Notes: generated by a model not told the origin, from the sequence alone. 64,000 nt of DNA from Trochalopteron elliotii (GCA_024734555.1 JANPWX010020199.1:1551985-1615984); one strand, 5' to 3'. Counted from the first letter of the stretch, positions 40,147 through 53,643 are shown. A program made the numbers and translations.

Positions 40147-41597
40147 CAAACATGGATGGATTGTGGAGGAGGAAATGACAAAGTAGACATCCCATATGAG
40201 ACCAACAATCATATAGTTGGCAGACAATGAAGAGTGAAAATCTTACAAAATAGTTCAAATTATTTACTCTGTATGCTGCCCTATTTTCTCTGAAAAGACA
40301 GAATCTGCTAGCAGTGCCCAGATTGCTGGGTGGTACCTCTCTCTTTGCTCAGAGAGGCTCTGCTGCTGGAATACAGGCACTCAAGAGCCAGGAAAGATGG
40401 ACAAAACTTCCAACCTCTCACAATATTCATGTGCTGAAATTCCTTATAAAATATCCTTTGAAACTGAAATCTGGAAATGAATCTCCACCTCACCAGCTTC
40501 ACCCCCTGCTGAAATACTGCCCAGTTTCAGAGGAGCTCAGCTGACACTGTGACCAGGAGGGATGGGGAAGCCAGGCAAACATGTCTGTAGTGATCCCTTT
40601 AACAACAGTAAAATTGTCCCAAGTGATCTTTATGAAAGTAATGCCTCTGTTTCTAATGAAACCACTTGTAGCAAAGAGAACAAATAGAGTGCTAGGAAAA
40701 AACTGAGCTGAAGGATTATTTTGTTCCTTTCCTTCTTCAGTAAAAACCAGAATGCACCATTTAGAAGACTCTGAACTATGAGCCACTATAATCTTTCTGT
40801 TTCTTGTTTTTGCAGTCTGCTAAATAGAGAGATGTTTGTCTGTGTGGCTGTTTTGAGAAAAAGGTATTAAAAAATCAGGTGTATGGGTTTATTGTGCCAC
40901 CGGAAATGTCCATACAGAACACCAAAGAACTACATTGCCAATTCTCTTATAAGGAGGCAGTTTGGGGTTTTTTTTTTTTTTTTGACCAGATCCTGTTTTT
41001 CTGAGCTCCCCAAAGACAGAAAGACATATCTTTTCTCTTCCCATTTTCATTTATCAGTGAAGCTTTGCCCTTACTTGTATACCAATCTCCTTCCTTTTCC
41101 TTGTGAGCTTGTCACTCTTATGCTGGCATCTTACCTACATTCTTTACTCCTATCCCCTTGGAGCTCTATGAGTTTTCACCTCTTTTGAATAGGTTCTTTT
41201 TGTAAAAGGATATCCTTACCACTCCTGCGGGTGGTGTTTCCACAGAAAGTTTTCCCTTGTTTCATCAGATCATGAGAGGGAGAATTTGTACCTTTGAGTG
41301 TCTCCAAATGCCAGTGAGAGCTTCCATACTGGATGTCTGCATCCTTAAAGGAAGTTACAGACTGAATTCCTCATGCTCTGAAAGTACATGGAGAAAAAGC
41401 CAAACTTCGCCATGTCTCCCTTTTTTACTCATAGGAAGCTCTAACACAGCTTCATATTTACTAGTTTGCTAGAACTACATCTAAAATTTGAAAAAAAAAA
41501 TAATAAATATAGTTAGCAAATGATAAGCAGTTCAACAAAGGTTGAAAATAGCTAGGGATAGCTACATATATTTATGCTGGATTTGAGAGTCATCAAA
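40147..41597. other. Non-coding DNA, unassigned
   Basis: No exon or repeat family is recognised. There is a T run of about 15 near 40,970. Confidence 0.45.
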
Positions 41598-41745
41598 CAC
41601 TGGAGCAAGTGCCCAAAGATGCTGTGGACTTTCTGTGCTTAGAGGAATTCAGGACTTCTCTGGACAGGGATCTGAGCAAACCAATATAGTTACACCTGGT
41701 TTTAGTGCAAGTCTAAATGACTTCTATATTTCCCTTCCAGCTTTG
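41598..41745 (+). mobile_element. Decayed CR1 LINE 3' fragment
   Basis: CACTGGAGCAAGTGCCCAAA, GCTGTGGACTTTCTGTGCTT, GAATTCAGGACTTCTCTGGA and TTTCCCTTCCAGC correspond in order to the end of CR1 ORF2 and its 3' UTR. The terminal repeats are not preserved. Confidence 0.65.
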
Positions 41746-43307
41746 ATGGTGAATAGTACTTAATGAGTTCAGACTCTAATGGACAATATTTGTATACATT
41801 TTGAGCTTTAACCTATGGAACCTGGCTGAGGACCGAGTTGTGAAACTTGTGAAAGTCCATTGGTCCAGTTCTCAAAATGACAATAAAGAGGTTTAGCAGA
41901 CAAGTAATCCTGCATCATAGTAACATCCTTGGAAGAATAAAGGGAGCAGTCATCTTAGTAAGACTGAGAAAGAGAAATGCTGTTGATAAACCTGAAAAAC
42001 ACCAAAGCTATTTGAGATCAGAAGAAAGATAGTGATGTAAATCCTCAAGGACTTGAAAGTGTGCAGTCTGAAAGAAGGGCACTTTATGGGAGTCAATACA
42101 TGAATACTGAAGGACCATCCCAGTGCACTGGACAAATGCCCAGTATTGTAGTGCCTTGGCTGGCAAAGGAGCACTCATGTCAGAAAGGGATAAAACAGAG
42201 TAACTAAGAGCACATATGAGTGGATGCTTCTGCTTCAGCCTGGCTTTGACTAATAGGAACGCAGGTCTTGTCCCCTTCTAAAACCATCAGTTAAATCATA
42301 TGTAAAGAAATATCACTTGCATCAATTGATAAATTGGAAAGTTACAATTTCCATTTTTAAAAAATTGCAATATTTGGCACATTAAATTTTATGAAGATTG
42401 AGTATTTTATGGACAAGTTTGGGGTAAACGTGGATACAACACAGTAATATTCAGTTTGAATTAAAAGGCAACCACTGTGCCCCCATCTTTAAGCTTTAAT
42501 TCTTACCTAAACTTCAATTAGATTTTTCACCAGAACTTCTTTGTCTGATTTAAAGTACCATGTAGATACGTTACAGAAACTTCATTTAAATATATATTTA
42601 ATTAGAAATGTTTTATGATTTTAATGAGCCTTAAGAGTCTTTTGATAAGCAGTCAGTGTAATTATGGTATTTAAAATTATTGAATAAATGCATACCTTCT
42701 AATCTACCTTCCTTGCAACGATGTTTTCATGCTGGGTATTTTTAACATGAAGAATTGTTTCACTTTCTGTCAGTTTATCCTCCTCTTCCTTCGACAAAAT
42801 GTTTTATCTCTGAAATAAAATTAAATATGCATGATACTACTTGTATTGGATAATATTGTAATAGCACAGTTAAAAATCAATCTAAGAAATTAAAATTATT
42901 TTGATTTTTTTAGAGAAGTGACAAAATTGATAATTTGTTATGCACAAGTAAATTACAGACTAGCTCTGTCCTATACATGTTGTCTCTTTTGTGCTTGAGG
43001 AAATTACCTGCAAAATTGCTGCAGAAGACGTGTTGTGCTAGGTATTGTGCTATCAGCAATATGCTTCACTACCACAACATAAAGAAAGAGAGAGGCTCAG
43101 CAAATTTAGAGAAATAAGAAGGCCGTAGAACTAGCTGTTAAAAGGGAAAAATGGGCTTTTTAATGCATTCTGTGCTTTATCACACAACCTGCATGAAGAC
43201 CATTAACTGTCACATGCTGAGCCTTACAATTCATTGTTCAGAAGCAGTACACATTAACTCCTAATAAATTTTTGTTACTTTGCTTTTTTGTGTGTGTTTT
43301 GGATATG

Positions 43308-43325
43308 GTTTTCATTAATGAAAAC
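43308..43325. repeat. Perfect 18-bp palindrome with TTCATTAATGAA core
   Basis: GTTTTCATTAATGAAAAC is its own reverse complement. The centre ATTAAT contains two overlapping homeodomain-like TAAT cores in opposite orientation. Confidence 0.9.
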
Positions 43326-43481
43326 TGAGCTCATAGCAAGCTGTGTCTTTAATACAGAATAGATATGCTAATACTGCCATAATAAACCTAAAGAAGGCAG
43401 CAAACAGTAATATTGTTTCTCAGGACCAGAAATCAGTCAAATGTCTTTTCCTAACTGAAAGAGTAGTACAGGTAAAAAACA

Positions 43482-43529
43482 TAGCATAAGGTGTCAACAA
43501 CAATTCAATGTAGCATAAGGTGTCAACAA
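43482..43529. repeat. Interrupted direct repeat, 19 bp
   Basis: TAGCATAAGGTGTCAACAA occurs at 43,482-43,500 and again at 43,511-43,529 without mismatch, separated by 10 bases. Confidence 0.9.
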
Positions 43530-45841
43530 TTCCCATGCACTGACTTCATCTCCTTGGGCATGTAGATATTTGGCCATGAGGTAGTAACTTTTAATCAGTG
43601 AAGTTTTTAGTGCCTCGCCCAGGAAAGGATATTAAAAAGGGGTTGCAGCTTTCACCAGCAGTAGTGCAAACCCTGGTTTGCGTCTACAGTGCTAGGTTCA
43701 GAAATTCTCTTCCTTTTGCAAAAGAACATGAAAATTTATTCTGTTCTATGAAATTACTCTCGTTTCATGCACTGTCCATCTTTTAAGTGCAAGGAGAAAT
43801 GTCACTTGCATTCATGCTTTGCAAGGAGATACTTGTACAATAGCATATGTGTACTGTCATCTTCATATCTTACATGTGTACTGTATCTTTATATATGTAC
43901 TTATCTTATATGTGCACTTCATATCTTCAATGTGTACTCATATGCAAAAGATTAAGATATTTTAATTTTTGTCACAGCATATGGATACTGGAGTTTTCTT
44001 CTAAGTATTTTAACTTTTTATTTTGAACATTATTTATTACCAAGTCAAATAGTCTTGTTCTGAGATTTCTACACAACTTTCCAGAAGGTGCCCATTCTAT
44101 TTTGCTATGCACTGCTATATTGTGTAGTAGTACCAAATGGAGTTCTAGATGTGTTACTAGAACTTTTTCTGGTGGTTTATTCTTTGAGTTTATATTTTTA
44201 CATTGAAGCATACCTAAAAATTTTAATACAATTTTGCTATGAGCCTTTTAAATTGTGGTTCTCTGTGACTTTAAAAAAAAATAATTATGAGTTAATAATT
44301 TTCATAGTTGATATGTCTGTCTAGCAAACACTGATTTTTACATGATTAACAACAGCTTTATGATCTGCAATACCATTTACAGAAACTGAGAATATTAATC
44401 CAAACACAATTTTCTTCTGTCTTAAAAAATAATCTGTGCTGATTAATATAATTGTTTTGGTTTCACCCAGCTTTCTATGAACATAGGTTTTATTCCTTTT
44501 ATCTTCATGCCTTCTTTTCTGGGGGAGCATTTCAGCTAGTTCCATGAAGTTGTAAAGTGCTTTTAGTCTTAAAAATATTTTCATATTTGAAATAATTGTA
44601 TAATTTACTTTTCCTATTTACTTATTTTCCATCCATTTAATATATTCCTCCAAGAAAAAGACTCTTCTCACTCTCTGTTCTAAGCTTTACCTGTTTGTGC
44701 TTCATATATTTATTAACCCTTTACTTTATCTTTGGATATTATTTAATGCAGTGTTCTAGGATTAAATTTTTAAATTACTTGCTTAGCCCAGTACTAGCCC
44801 AGTCTTGGGAGGTCAGTCTGTTGAACAGATGCCAGAACAAATTCCCCTTATCTTTCCCTGGTGATGATGTATTGTACGAGGAGTTGCAGTTTACTTCTCT
44901 GCAAGTGTGAATATCCTTAGTTTATAAATTTTCAAGATAAATCTGTGTGCAAATCTCGCAGCTTTGCCAAAAAAAAAAAAAAAGGAACTGCTTAAGAGTG
45001 TCTGTTTCCATATTTCTGCCTTTTTCTTTTCCACATTTTGTGGTGTCAGTGATGCCGTCTCTTCCCTTTTGGCTTCTCACAGCTGATTGTCAAATTCACA
45101 GAATTTACAGCAGTAGTGATGGATGTGAGGAGGAGAGGAGGTTATTTTTGGTTAGCACAAACATGGGCAAAACTTATAACATGTATACATGTATATGCAA
45201 ACATTTCCTCTCCTATTTTGGCATGATGTCAATTTTATTAAACTGTTTAAAGGTATTTTACATACACTCCATTTTATTTTTTTCTACATATACTTGATCA
45301 GTGTTAATGTTTTTCCATGGTACCCACATCTCCTGATCTTCTAATGACTTTCCTATGTGGATTATAGAGTGTACAGCTTTACAGTTAAAAGAAATTTCAA
45401 GGCAGAGAATGAAAGTGCATACCAATACCCTTTCTTCTTTTTACACATCTTTTATAAGAAAGAGGTAGAGTATTTTTGATGGGAAAATATACTTGTCTGT
45501 TTTCTGCAGCACTGCAGCTGAGTTTTAAACACCAGTATGCCCACATCTGAAAAAGAGAATAGAGGTGTTAAAAGTTGGTTGGAAGGGTCCATTTAAGCTA
45601 GAAAATGTTAGGTGTGCTGTTTACTTAACCACAATTTATATAAGTTCAGGATAAAGATGAGCCAGACCTGTCATAATTTTGTGCTTGACTTGTGGGACAT
45701 CTCACTCTTAGAGGAAAAGGAGCACCCAAGATTTGTAGATTCTTGTGGTCAAAAGAAATGACAAAAGTCCACCGAGAGAGTGTCCACAAAAACTCACCAA
45801 ATTTTATTGTAAGTTAAAAGCTTGTAATGGAAAATGGAGGG

Positions 45842-45857
45842 AATCAATCAATCAATC
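45842..45857. repeat. (AATC)4 microsatellite
   Basis: Four perfect AATC units. Confidence 0.9.
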
Positions 45858-46689
45858 AGAGGAGACTCAGTCACTAAGAAGTGTTGTATTTAGGCAAAAA
45901 ATAATACTTTTACACAGTGTCCACATCTACATGGTTTCAGACATATCTGTGATTGTTTCAAATACTTAGGAATCAGCAAAACTGCTGCTTAGGATGAAAT
46001 AGACATTCCAGGTGCCAGCTGCAGCAGACACAGTAGGTTTTATGGTCCTAAGGCTCTTTGTAATTTCCGAATATGTCAAGCTCATTAAAAATACTGAATA
46101 ATTAAAACAATTCCAATATATTTTCAACCGTTTAGTATTTTAATATTTTATCCTAAAATAAAGTGCACATGGTGCTCCAGAATTCTGTTTACTTTGAGCA
46201 GAAATGTAGAGAAAATTAGAATTTCCAAAAAGAGAGAAACATTGCATGAACTTTGGCTTCATGCTCTCATTTATTGTAATATTCCTAATTTCTTTATTTC
46301 TTTGACTGTTCTTTATGCAGGAATTATTCTTTCTATGAAAGCACAGAGCTTTGTGCTGATTTCTGATCTTTAGAAATACAAAGTCCATTACCAGGAGTTC
46401 AAGTGTTGCCATGAATTATTATGAGTTTATCTCTTTGGTGTCTCAGACCTATCCTACTCAATGTCAATCTAATGCTGTTGCTTAGCATCATGTTCTCCTG
46501 AAATGTGTAAGCAGCTGCAAAGAAGTTAACATTCCTGTTTAAAATGCTGAAAATGGCATTAAATAATGCTTATTTTCCAGATTCTTTAGGCTCCTCCTGT
46601 CTGCTTTTTTTCCTTTTTTTTTTTAATGTTGGAAAATTTCCAATTAGTATCTGGACTGTCAATGAAACCACTAACTTGGACTTCTGAAA

Positions 46690-48020
46690 AGTGGACTCCA
46701 CACCATTCTCCATCATTTATCATCAGTCCTGGTTAACTGGGGATGTCCCAGATGACTGGAGGCTGACCAATGTGATGCCCACCCAATAGAAGGGTCAGAA
46801 GGAAGACCTGGGGACCTACAGGCCTGTCAGCCTGACCTCAGTGTCCAGCAAGGTTATGAAGCAGATAATCTTGAATGCCATCATGCAGCATCTACAGGAC
46901 AACCATGGAATCAGGCCCAGCCAACACAGGCTTACAAATTGCAGGTCCTGCTTGACCAGCCTGATCTCCTTTTATGACCTGGCTAGTAGATAAGGAAAAG
47001 GATGTGGATGTTGTGTACTTGGATTTCAGCAGAGCCTTTGACACTGTCTCCCACAGCATTCTCATGGAGAAGCTGGCAGCCCATGGCTTGGCCAGGCCAC
47101 AGTTGGTGGTCAGTCACTACTGGGATTCCTCAAGGCTCAGTACTGGGTCCAGTCCTGCTTAATGTCTTTATCGGTGATGTGGACGGGGGGATTGAGTGTA
47201 CCCTCAGCAAGTTTGCAGACATCACTAAGCTGGGCAGGAGTGTTGATCTGCTGGAGCCTAGGCAGGCTCTGCAGAGGGATCTGGACAGACTGGATCAAGG
47301 GCTGAGGCCGGTGATGTGAAGTTCATTAAGGCCAGTGCTGGTTCCTGCACTTGGATCATATCAACCTCAGGCAGTGCTACAGGCTGAGGGAAGAGGGACT
47401 AGAGAGTGGTCCAGGAGAGAAGGGTCTGGGGGTGCTGATTGACAGCTGACTGAAGATGAGCCAGAGTGTGGCCAAGTGGCCAAGAAGGCCAGTGGCATCC
47501 TGATCTTTATCAGGAATAGTGTAGCCAGCTGGACCAGGGCAGTGGTTGTCCCCCTGTGTGTCCAAAAAGGGCAGCAGAGCTGATGAAGAGTCTAGGAAGC
47601 AGGTTATATGAGGAGGGTCACAGTTTGGATGAGAGAGCTAGGGTTGTTAACCTGGAGAAAAGAAGGCTTATGGGAAACCTTATCACTCTCTACAGTAGCC
47701 TGAAAAGAGGGTGTAGTGAAGTAGGTGTTGATCTCTTCTCCCAGTCAACTAATGACAGGACAAGAGGAAATGGCCTCAAACTGCACCGTGGAGGCTCAGT
47801 TTGGACATCAGGAAGAAGTTCTTCACTGAAGGGGTTGTTAAACAGTGGAATGGACTGCCCAGGGAAGTGGTGGAGTCACCACTCCAGGTAACATTCAAGA
47901 AAGGAGTAAATGTGGCACTTAGTGCTGTGGTTTAGCTGATATGGTGGTGTTCCATCAAACGTTAGACTTGATGACCCAGGAGGTCTTTTCCAACATTAAC
48001 ATTTCTATGATTCTATGATT
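46690..48020 (+). mobile_element. CR1 LINE, 5'-truncated, with intact 3' terminus
   Basis: Reverse-transcriptase remnants run in order: GDVPDDWRLTNVMPT near 46,740, [34 protein letters not shown] near 47,010-47,065, and [17 protein letters not shown] near 47,120. Next come [11 protein letters not shown] around 47,203-47,235 and the C-terminal part ([29 protein letters not shown]) to about 47,890. The 3' UTR follows and ends in two perfect TTCTATGA units at 48,003-48,018, the diagnostic avian CR1 terminus. Stops and frameshifts break the frame, and the catalytic FADD box reads FADI at 47,212-47,223, so it is not active. Only the last part of ORF2 is present, which is normal 5' truncation. Confidence 0.95.
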
Positions 48021-49012
48021 TTGATATAGTTGACAGGTAAATGATATTCCTGTCATGAGAGGATTTCTGAGATTTAGAAACATGTTCCCAACCTTTTCCA
48101 AGATGAAATCCAAACCTTTTAAAGTTCATCACGCAGAGAGAGAAAGTCAGGAGCCTGGCAGGTGGGGACTTCACCAGTACATAAGAGACCTTTTCTCTGT
48201 CACTCTCATGTCTCCCATGAGTCACTTGAACTAGAAAGATACAAGCATCCCACAGTCATTCTTTCTCCTGTGTTAAAGAATTAGTCAAATCCTCACAGTA
48301 TCAATTTATTGCAGCATGATGACATACTGTACACTTTGCCTTGTTCTCCTCACTTCTCTCACCAGAGCTGCAGTGGTCCTGGCTGGCAAAGGCCAACCTG
48401 TTAAAAATTCTGAAGGTACTTTTTTGATTTTTACTGATGAAATGTGTTTTCCTCTTGAAAATTATGTTAAAGAAGGTATACATCTGTAAACAATGTTCAC
48501 CCAATTGGTTTTCTGTCAGTAAAAGTTGTAAACACATGTTTTCATGAGTTTCCTGCTTACAGACACACCACCAGGTTTTGGCTATCACAACACTGTTGGA
48601 TTAATAAAACATGATGTAATAGGCCAATTCCTTTTGTAGTTATATTAAGTTGAAGACAATTCCTCAATCCCTGCTTGCACTAGAGTAAGGCAAATATTAC
48701 AACTTTAGTTATTCTATTGAGTTAATTTGAAAACTAGAGCCTTATGATTTTTAAAGCAAGATTTTAAATCATATTTTATGATTTTTAAAGTAAAATGGTA
48801 GTATTTAACTTTCTTAAGACTGAATGAGTAGAAAAAAAATTACAGGAAATATGAGGTATATTAAGACATTTCATTATGTCATATTTTTGGTTAATCATTC
48901 CCCTATTTAGAAACTACTCTAAATAAAGTATCTTGAAATACAGTAAAAACTATTTACAGTTAAAAGATTTCCATGTGTATACATTTTGAGTAAATTAATC
49001 TGCGTGATTTTA

Positions 49013-49074
49013 AAATGTATTTAATACACAGCATGATGAAGTTAAATGTATTTAACACACAACACTATGAAGTT
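49013..49074. repeat. Diverged 31-bp tandem duplication
   Basis: The 31-bp units at 49,013-49,043 and 49,044-49,074 match at 27 positions. Both begin AAATGTATTTAA and end ATGAAGTT. Confidence 0.85.
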
Positions 49075-52000
49075 AATTTTTTATAGATGCTTTCATTAAG
49101 TTCACTCAGCAGGCTCTTCTGTGGAGTCACCAGTCATTGCAGTGGGTTAAAACCTGATGAAATTCACCTTTTTTTATTAATCTTTTTTCTTCCAGTTTGT
49201 AACAGTTTTAAGAGTGGCTTTGAACTAAACAGAGAAAGTAAAAGTCTTTGCCAGTTCATTCAGGTGTGCTATTTTTTCTAGTGCTCTCCCTTTCCACTTG
49301 GTTGCAAGGTGTCCATGCACTTGAAGTCTGCATGATGGATTTCCAAAACTGTCAGTCATCATTTCACTTACCTTTCTCTTAGCTTTTGTGGCTTTCTCAT
49401 TTCTGGTCGTAAGCATTAGTTACACTGATGTAGGTAATTATTATCTTTTTTGTAATGAACTGGGGGAAATTACTAGTTTTTCTGTACCGAACAGAAACAA
49501 ACACTTCCTGTAAAGGGTTGCAGTTCAGCAGTGAAAAGACCTGAATGATCAACAGTGAAGCCTACTGTGGACAGAGATCCTATTTATCTATCTCTGTCTC
49601 CTCTCTATCTTTTTAGTATGCTAGTCTAAAATTGATTTGTTGGGTTATGTAGATTTTTATCTACAGATTATTTTGCTCTTCTTTGGGATGATACTTCTGC
49701 TTCAATCTGTTGTTGAATTTTCTGTCTGTCCCTGGGAATCTTCAGGAAGAATGAGACAGGGTTATGCAAACAGGTACCAATTTTTGAAAATAAAATAAGA
49801 ATTTCTGGGCTTGTTGAATTAATTATTTTTTGGTTCTCAAAAAAACTGGGGTATTCTGGCTGGAGGCCAAACAGCAGTGTTTTTTCTTAATAAAAGGCAT
49901 GAAAGGACAAGGCTTTTTAGCAGGCCATCATTTGCTTAAATTTGAGTAAAACCATTTGTTACCAATAGAAATCAGCTTTCTGGTTCCCCTAAGTGTCCTG
50001 CTTACATAGCACATTTTTTTCCTTCAAGTTATGAACTGAGTGAAATCCTTCTAAAAGCAAGAAAATTAGTATTTGTTAAAATTTCAATGCACTAAGAAGG
50101 GGACTATACTACAGCCATAATAATCTTATGTTTTTAAAATATTAATCTTTTTATGCTATCATAGTAGCCCCTCCTCAAAAATTGGAGGAAGTTTCTTGTT
50201 GACAAAATATGAATTTTTTATACTCCTAAGCCTCAATGCTGTAAAATTATCAAATATAGTTTCTCAGTAGATATATCTTATATTTCTATTTACAGAACAT
50301 ACACCACAGTAACCATATTTGCAAATTTAATCCTTTAAAATATTTACATTGGGTTTTCAACATCCATAATGGAAAGGCTTTGTAAGTTGAAATAAAAAGA
50401 GGAGGGGTAAAGAGAGGGAACGAGTAGCTTATGATGTGAAGAACAGGGTATTTTTAGTAGATGCATTTCCATCATGTAAGATAGAAATGTATCACAGGCA
50501 GATAAGTTGTATGCATTTGGTGAATGAAAATATTGTTGGCTCTCTGATCATAACATACTTCCTTCTTTGATGTTCTTGAAAAATTATATTAATGCTCAAA
50601 AGAATTAAATTCAGTCCACAATTACAAAGTTATTTTAAATTACTGAGAAGATGTAATCCTTTGAATAGTCACCTCCAAGCACTTACCTTAGACAAAGTGT
50701 TACTGACGCCATTCTTCCATAAAATCAGCCCTCTCAAAGGCCTGCATCATTGCTCTGTTACTTGCATGAGTATAGGTACGTGTGTGTATATATAAGTATG
50801 TTCTATGCATACATATTTGAAATGTATGCATTTCCCAAGAATTTTCCAAGAATACTGTAGTATTCTTAGTTCAGAAAGTCAGATAATTAACTTCATGCAT
50901 GCACTAGACGTTAGGGGGTAGTCTACAGAAGTAAAATAATGAGGATTGCCCAGCATGCTTTTTACAGGTACACTGAAAATTTTTCTCTGCAACTCTGCAA
51001 ACAGATGGAACTTCTTTACTTTCTACAATTCAACAGAGAGAAACAAAAGTATCACAAAAAGATAGTTATATATAGCAATTTATATAAATGGATATATTAA
51101 CGCTATTTATAAGCAAAGAGAGCACATCGATACATTGCTAAGGAAACCTGAGCTGGAATCACTTGATCTTCCTGGATTACTGAATACTTCCCCCTTGCAC
51201 TTTGTTAGCTGGTGGATGTGCAAGCCAAGACTCCCTCTCTTGCTTCCTATTTATGAAGAGAGAAAGAGAAGCCCTCCCAGTGCTAGTCATTCTGACCTCA
51301 TGATCTGAGGTGTAAGCTGACCAGCAGAAAACTTCAGTGATTCCTATACTTATCTGTGCTGATGTGTTTTGCTATATCCATCTGAAAAATATACTACTTT
51401 CCTCCCCCCCTTGATTAGCCACATGCAACACAGAAAGGAACAGTATACAGAGAAAAGTATTTAATTGGTTTATATCACGTTCATGGAATATGTCCATCAA
51501 CATTATTTGATATTTCAGCATATTTAGAAAATATATTTAAAATTTTTAATTACCTACATTCACAAGTTATTATTGGCTTTAAAATTTTTGGTGCTACTCT
51601 TAAGATTACAAAGGTAATGGCATTTTATTCTAAACAGATGCTTTCTTTTAAATATGAACAATACACTAAAAGCTGGGCTTTCTGGACACTTTAATTCATC
51701 TTTTTATGGTTAAATGAACTCTAAGCAAAATGTAGGTGGTGGTATAATGGGTTGGTTCAAATAATTCCAATATCCTTTTAAAATGCTGATTTTATTTAAT
51801 GTTCCAAAATATATCAGACTGAAATGAATCATATGCCACCTCTGAATTTGAATTTTTTTTCTAAGAGCTATGTCAATAATTATTTGAAACAACACAAGTA
51901 CGCAAGTTGGCTGTTCAATTGATGAATCTTGCATTTTGAAAGTAATTCCTGATGGTAATTTTATTCATATTCACATTACTTTAACTGGCTAGTTGGATTT

Positions 52001-52620
52001 GTATCAATTACTATTGCCAGAACAATTCTCAAATAGTTTTGATATGTTAGTAAAAACATCTATTTTGGAAAAAATTTCTACTAGTGAACCTTGACTTTTT
52101 ACACTTAAACAGCTAATTTCTCTTCCCGTTTAGAACAATAAACATGTGTTACAGCCTTCTTCATTACAGTCCAGTAGTCTTTTAAAAAACAATATTGTCC
52201 TGAGACTTAAAGCATAAAATTGGAAAAATTTCTCAATTAATAAGGGACCAGATGCTGGTCAAGCTAATTCCATAGATCTTTAATTCATGGATGCTGCTAA
52301 GTGAATACACAGAAGACATTCTTATCCTCATCGGATCTGCTTAAATGCCTTAAAAATAGATTACTTTTGGATAAAATGAAAACGCATTAGAGTAACTTTT
52401 TATAAAGTGAACACTAAAGAACATCCAAACTGGATGATATTGAAGATTTTTACCAGTGCTATTGTTTAAGATTCAATGAAATGTGCTGACAAGTATGAAA
52501 TCACTATCTTTAAATGGAATCTGCTGATTTATTGTTAAACTTCCATTAGCTAAGACTGCTAGGTTTCTGTATTATACCTCCAGCAATAATTGCTTTGAAT
52601 GTATTTAATTACGCAATTTT

Positions 52621-52626
52621 GGTTGT
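52621..52626. repeat. Left target-site duplication of the retrovirus
   Basis: GGTTGT directly precedes the left LTR; GATTGT follows the right LTR at 58,215-58,220. A 6-bp duplication with one mismatch fits beta-type (ERVK-like) retroviral integration. Confidence 0.55.
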
Positions 52627-53453
52627 TGTCCTTGTCTTAAGTCTAAGACAATTTTATGGTGCAGACACTCAGAAATGTTACCTCCCTTCTCCCTGCCTAC
52701 CGATAAGGCGAGACAAATGTAAAAAGATACAAGTGAACAAAATAACATTTTACTAGAAGAAAACAGCAACAACAAAGAAAACAACAAAAACCACTAGATA
52801 CCCAGGTGCTGAGTCAAGTGGCTACTCTGGGAACAGAGAAGACAAGGCAGCACCCACCCAGGCAGCACATGTGCCCAGAGTGACGCGGTGCCGGGGGCTC
52901 TCCAGCCCGGCCGGCTCCCGGCACCGTCACCAGGAGCGGGCTGCCCCCCGAAAGCCGCGCAATCCGGGGTACAGCTGTGGGGCACAGCTGCTCCACGGCA
53001 CAGGGGGAATGCGTCACGGGCAGGGACAAGGAACAGGGAGAGGCCTTTCGTGTGATTTCCAAAGCCGTTTATCCCCAGTAGGATCAGGAACAAAAAGACA
53101 CAAAACCTGGGCCAGCAGAGGCTTATAAGCGGGGGAGGTCTGGGAGAGGAAACATTTTCCAACCAATAAGAGTTACAATGGGGGAGGAACATAAGGCGGG
53201 GGCTACAATACATAGACCAATGAAGGAACACAAGGGGAGGGAACAGTCTAAAGTAACCACTAGGGCGTCGAGGACTGGGGGATTGATAGGGAACAGTCTG
53301 GAAGAAGGGGCAGGGTTAGGGAGGGATTGATGATTCTGTAGGAGGAGGGAAGGGCCGGGCTAGGGAAGATAGACAACCAGGGCAAAACATTGGTTTTGCT
53401 AAACAGGGGGAAAGGAACAATCCATTAGGGATAAAATATACTATAACAATACA
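52627..53453 (-). repeat. 3' LTR of the retrovirus
   Basis: In the minus sense U3 starts at 53,453 and U5 ends at 52,627. The first 170 or so plus-strand bases match the other LTR well (GAGACAAATG..AAGATA.AA, then TTTACTA.AAGAAAACAGCAA). The last 90 match as well (AACCAGGGCAAAACA, and ACTAT..TACA at the end). The centre does not match. A TATA-like palindrome GCTTATAAGC at 53,121-53,130 has CCAAT words on its U3 side at about 53,162 and 53,217, a sensible retroviral promoter layout for minus-strand transcription. A CpG-rich part lies at 52,880-53,000. Confidence 0.8.
53121..53130 (-). promoter_or_regulatory. TATA-like box in the 3' LTR
   Basis: GCTTATAAGC, palindromic, with CCAAT sequences 30-90 bases upstream in the minus sense. 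The position is suitable for the U3/R promoter. The copy is a decayed 3' LTR, so activity is not implied. Confidence 0.45.
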
Positions 53454-53456
53454 AAA

Positions 53457-53474
53457 GGGGGTGTGTGTGTGGGG

Positions 53475-53514
<40 letters not shown>
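53457..53514. repeat. (TG)n microsatellite with G7 interruption
   Basis: GT units, then seven G, then a long pure GT run. It sits immediately inside the 3' LTR, where the polypurine tract would be expected on the minus strand. No purine tract is visible there. Confidence 0.95.
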
Positions 53515-53515
<1 letters not shown>

Positions 53516-53627
53516 CTAGAACAGACCATTGAAACTGAGCTGCAATTGAAAACACAATGAAAACACACCAGAGGACAAAGACAGGATGGTAGAGAGGCTC
53601 TCCTGGCTAAACCTTCCCCTCTGGGAG

Positions 53628-53643
53628 AAAAAAAAAAAAAAAA
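53628..53643. repeat. A16 homopolymer
   Basis: Sixteen consecutive A within the retroviral interior. Confidence 0.9.

Larger units (their letters stand above)
41746..46689. other. Non-coding AT-rich DNA
   Basis: No exon, RNA gene or repeat family is recognised. Small repeats and a palindrome inside it are listed separately. Confidence 0.45.
48021..52626. other. Non-coding AT-rich DNA
   Basis: No exon or repeat family is recognised between the CR1 and the retrovirus. Two small duplications are present: 15-bp copies at 48,742-48,756 and 48,776-48,790, and the tandem pair listed next. Confidence 0.5.

Noticed and set aside
52794..53231. 145-codon minus-strand frame
   Set aside because: Lies wholly in the 3' LTR; its length reflects GC-rich sequence and not a gene.
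53457..53514. TG repeat considered as the retroviral polypurine tract
   Set aside because: On the element's coding strand it reads CA and C runs, so it cannot prime second-strand synthesis in the normal way.
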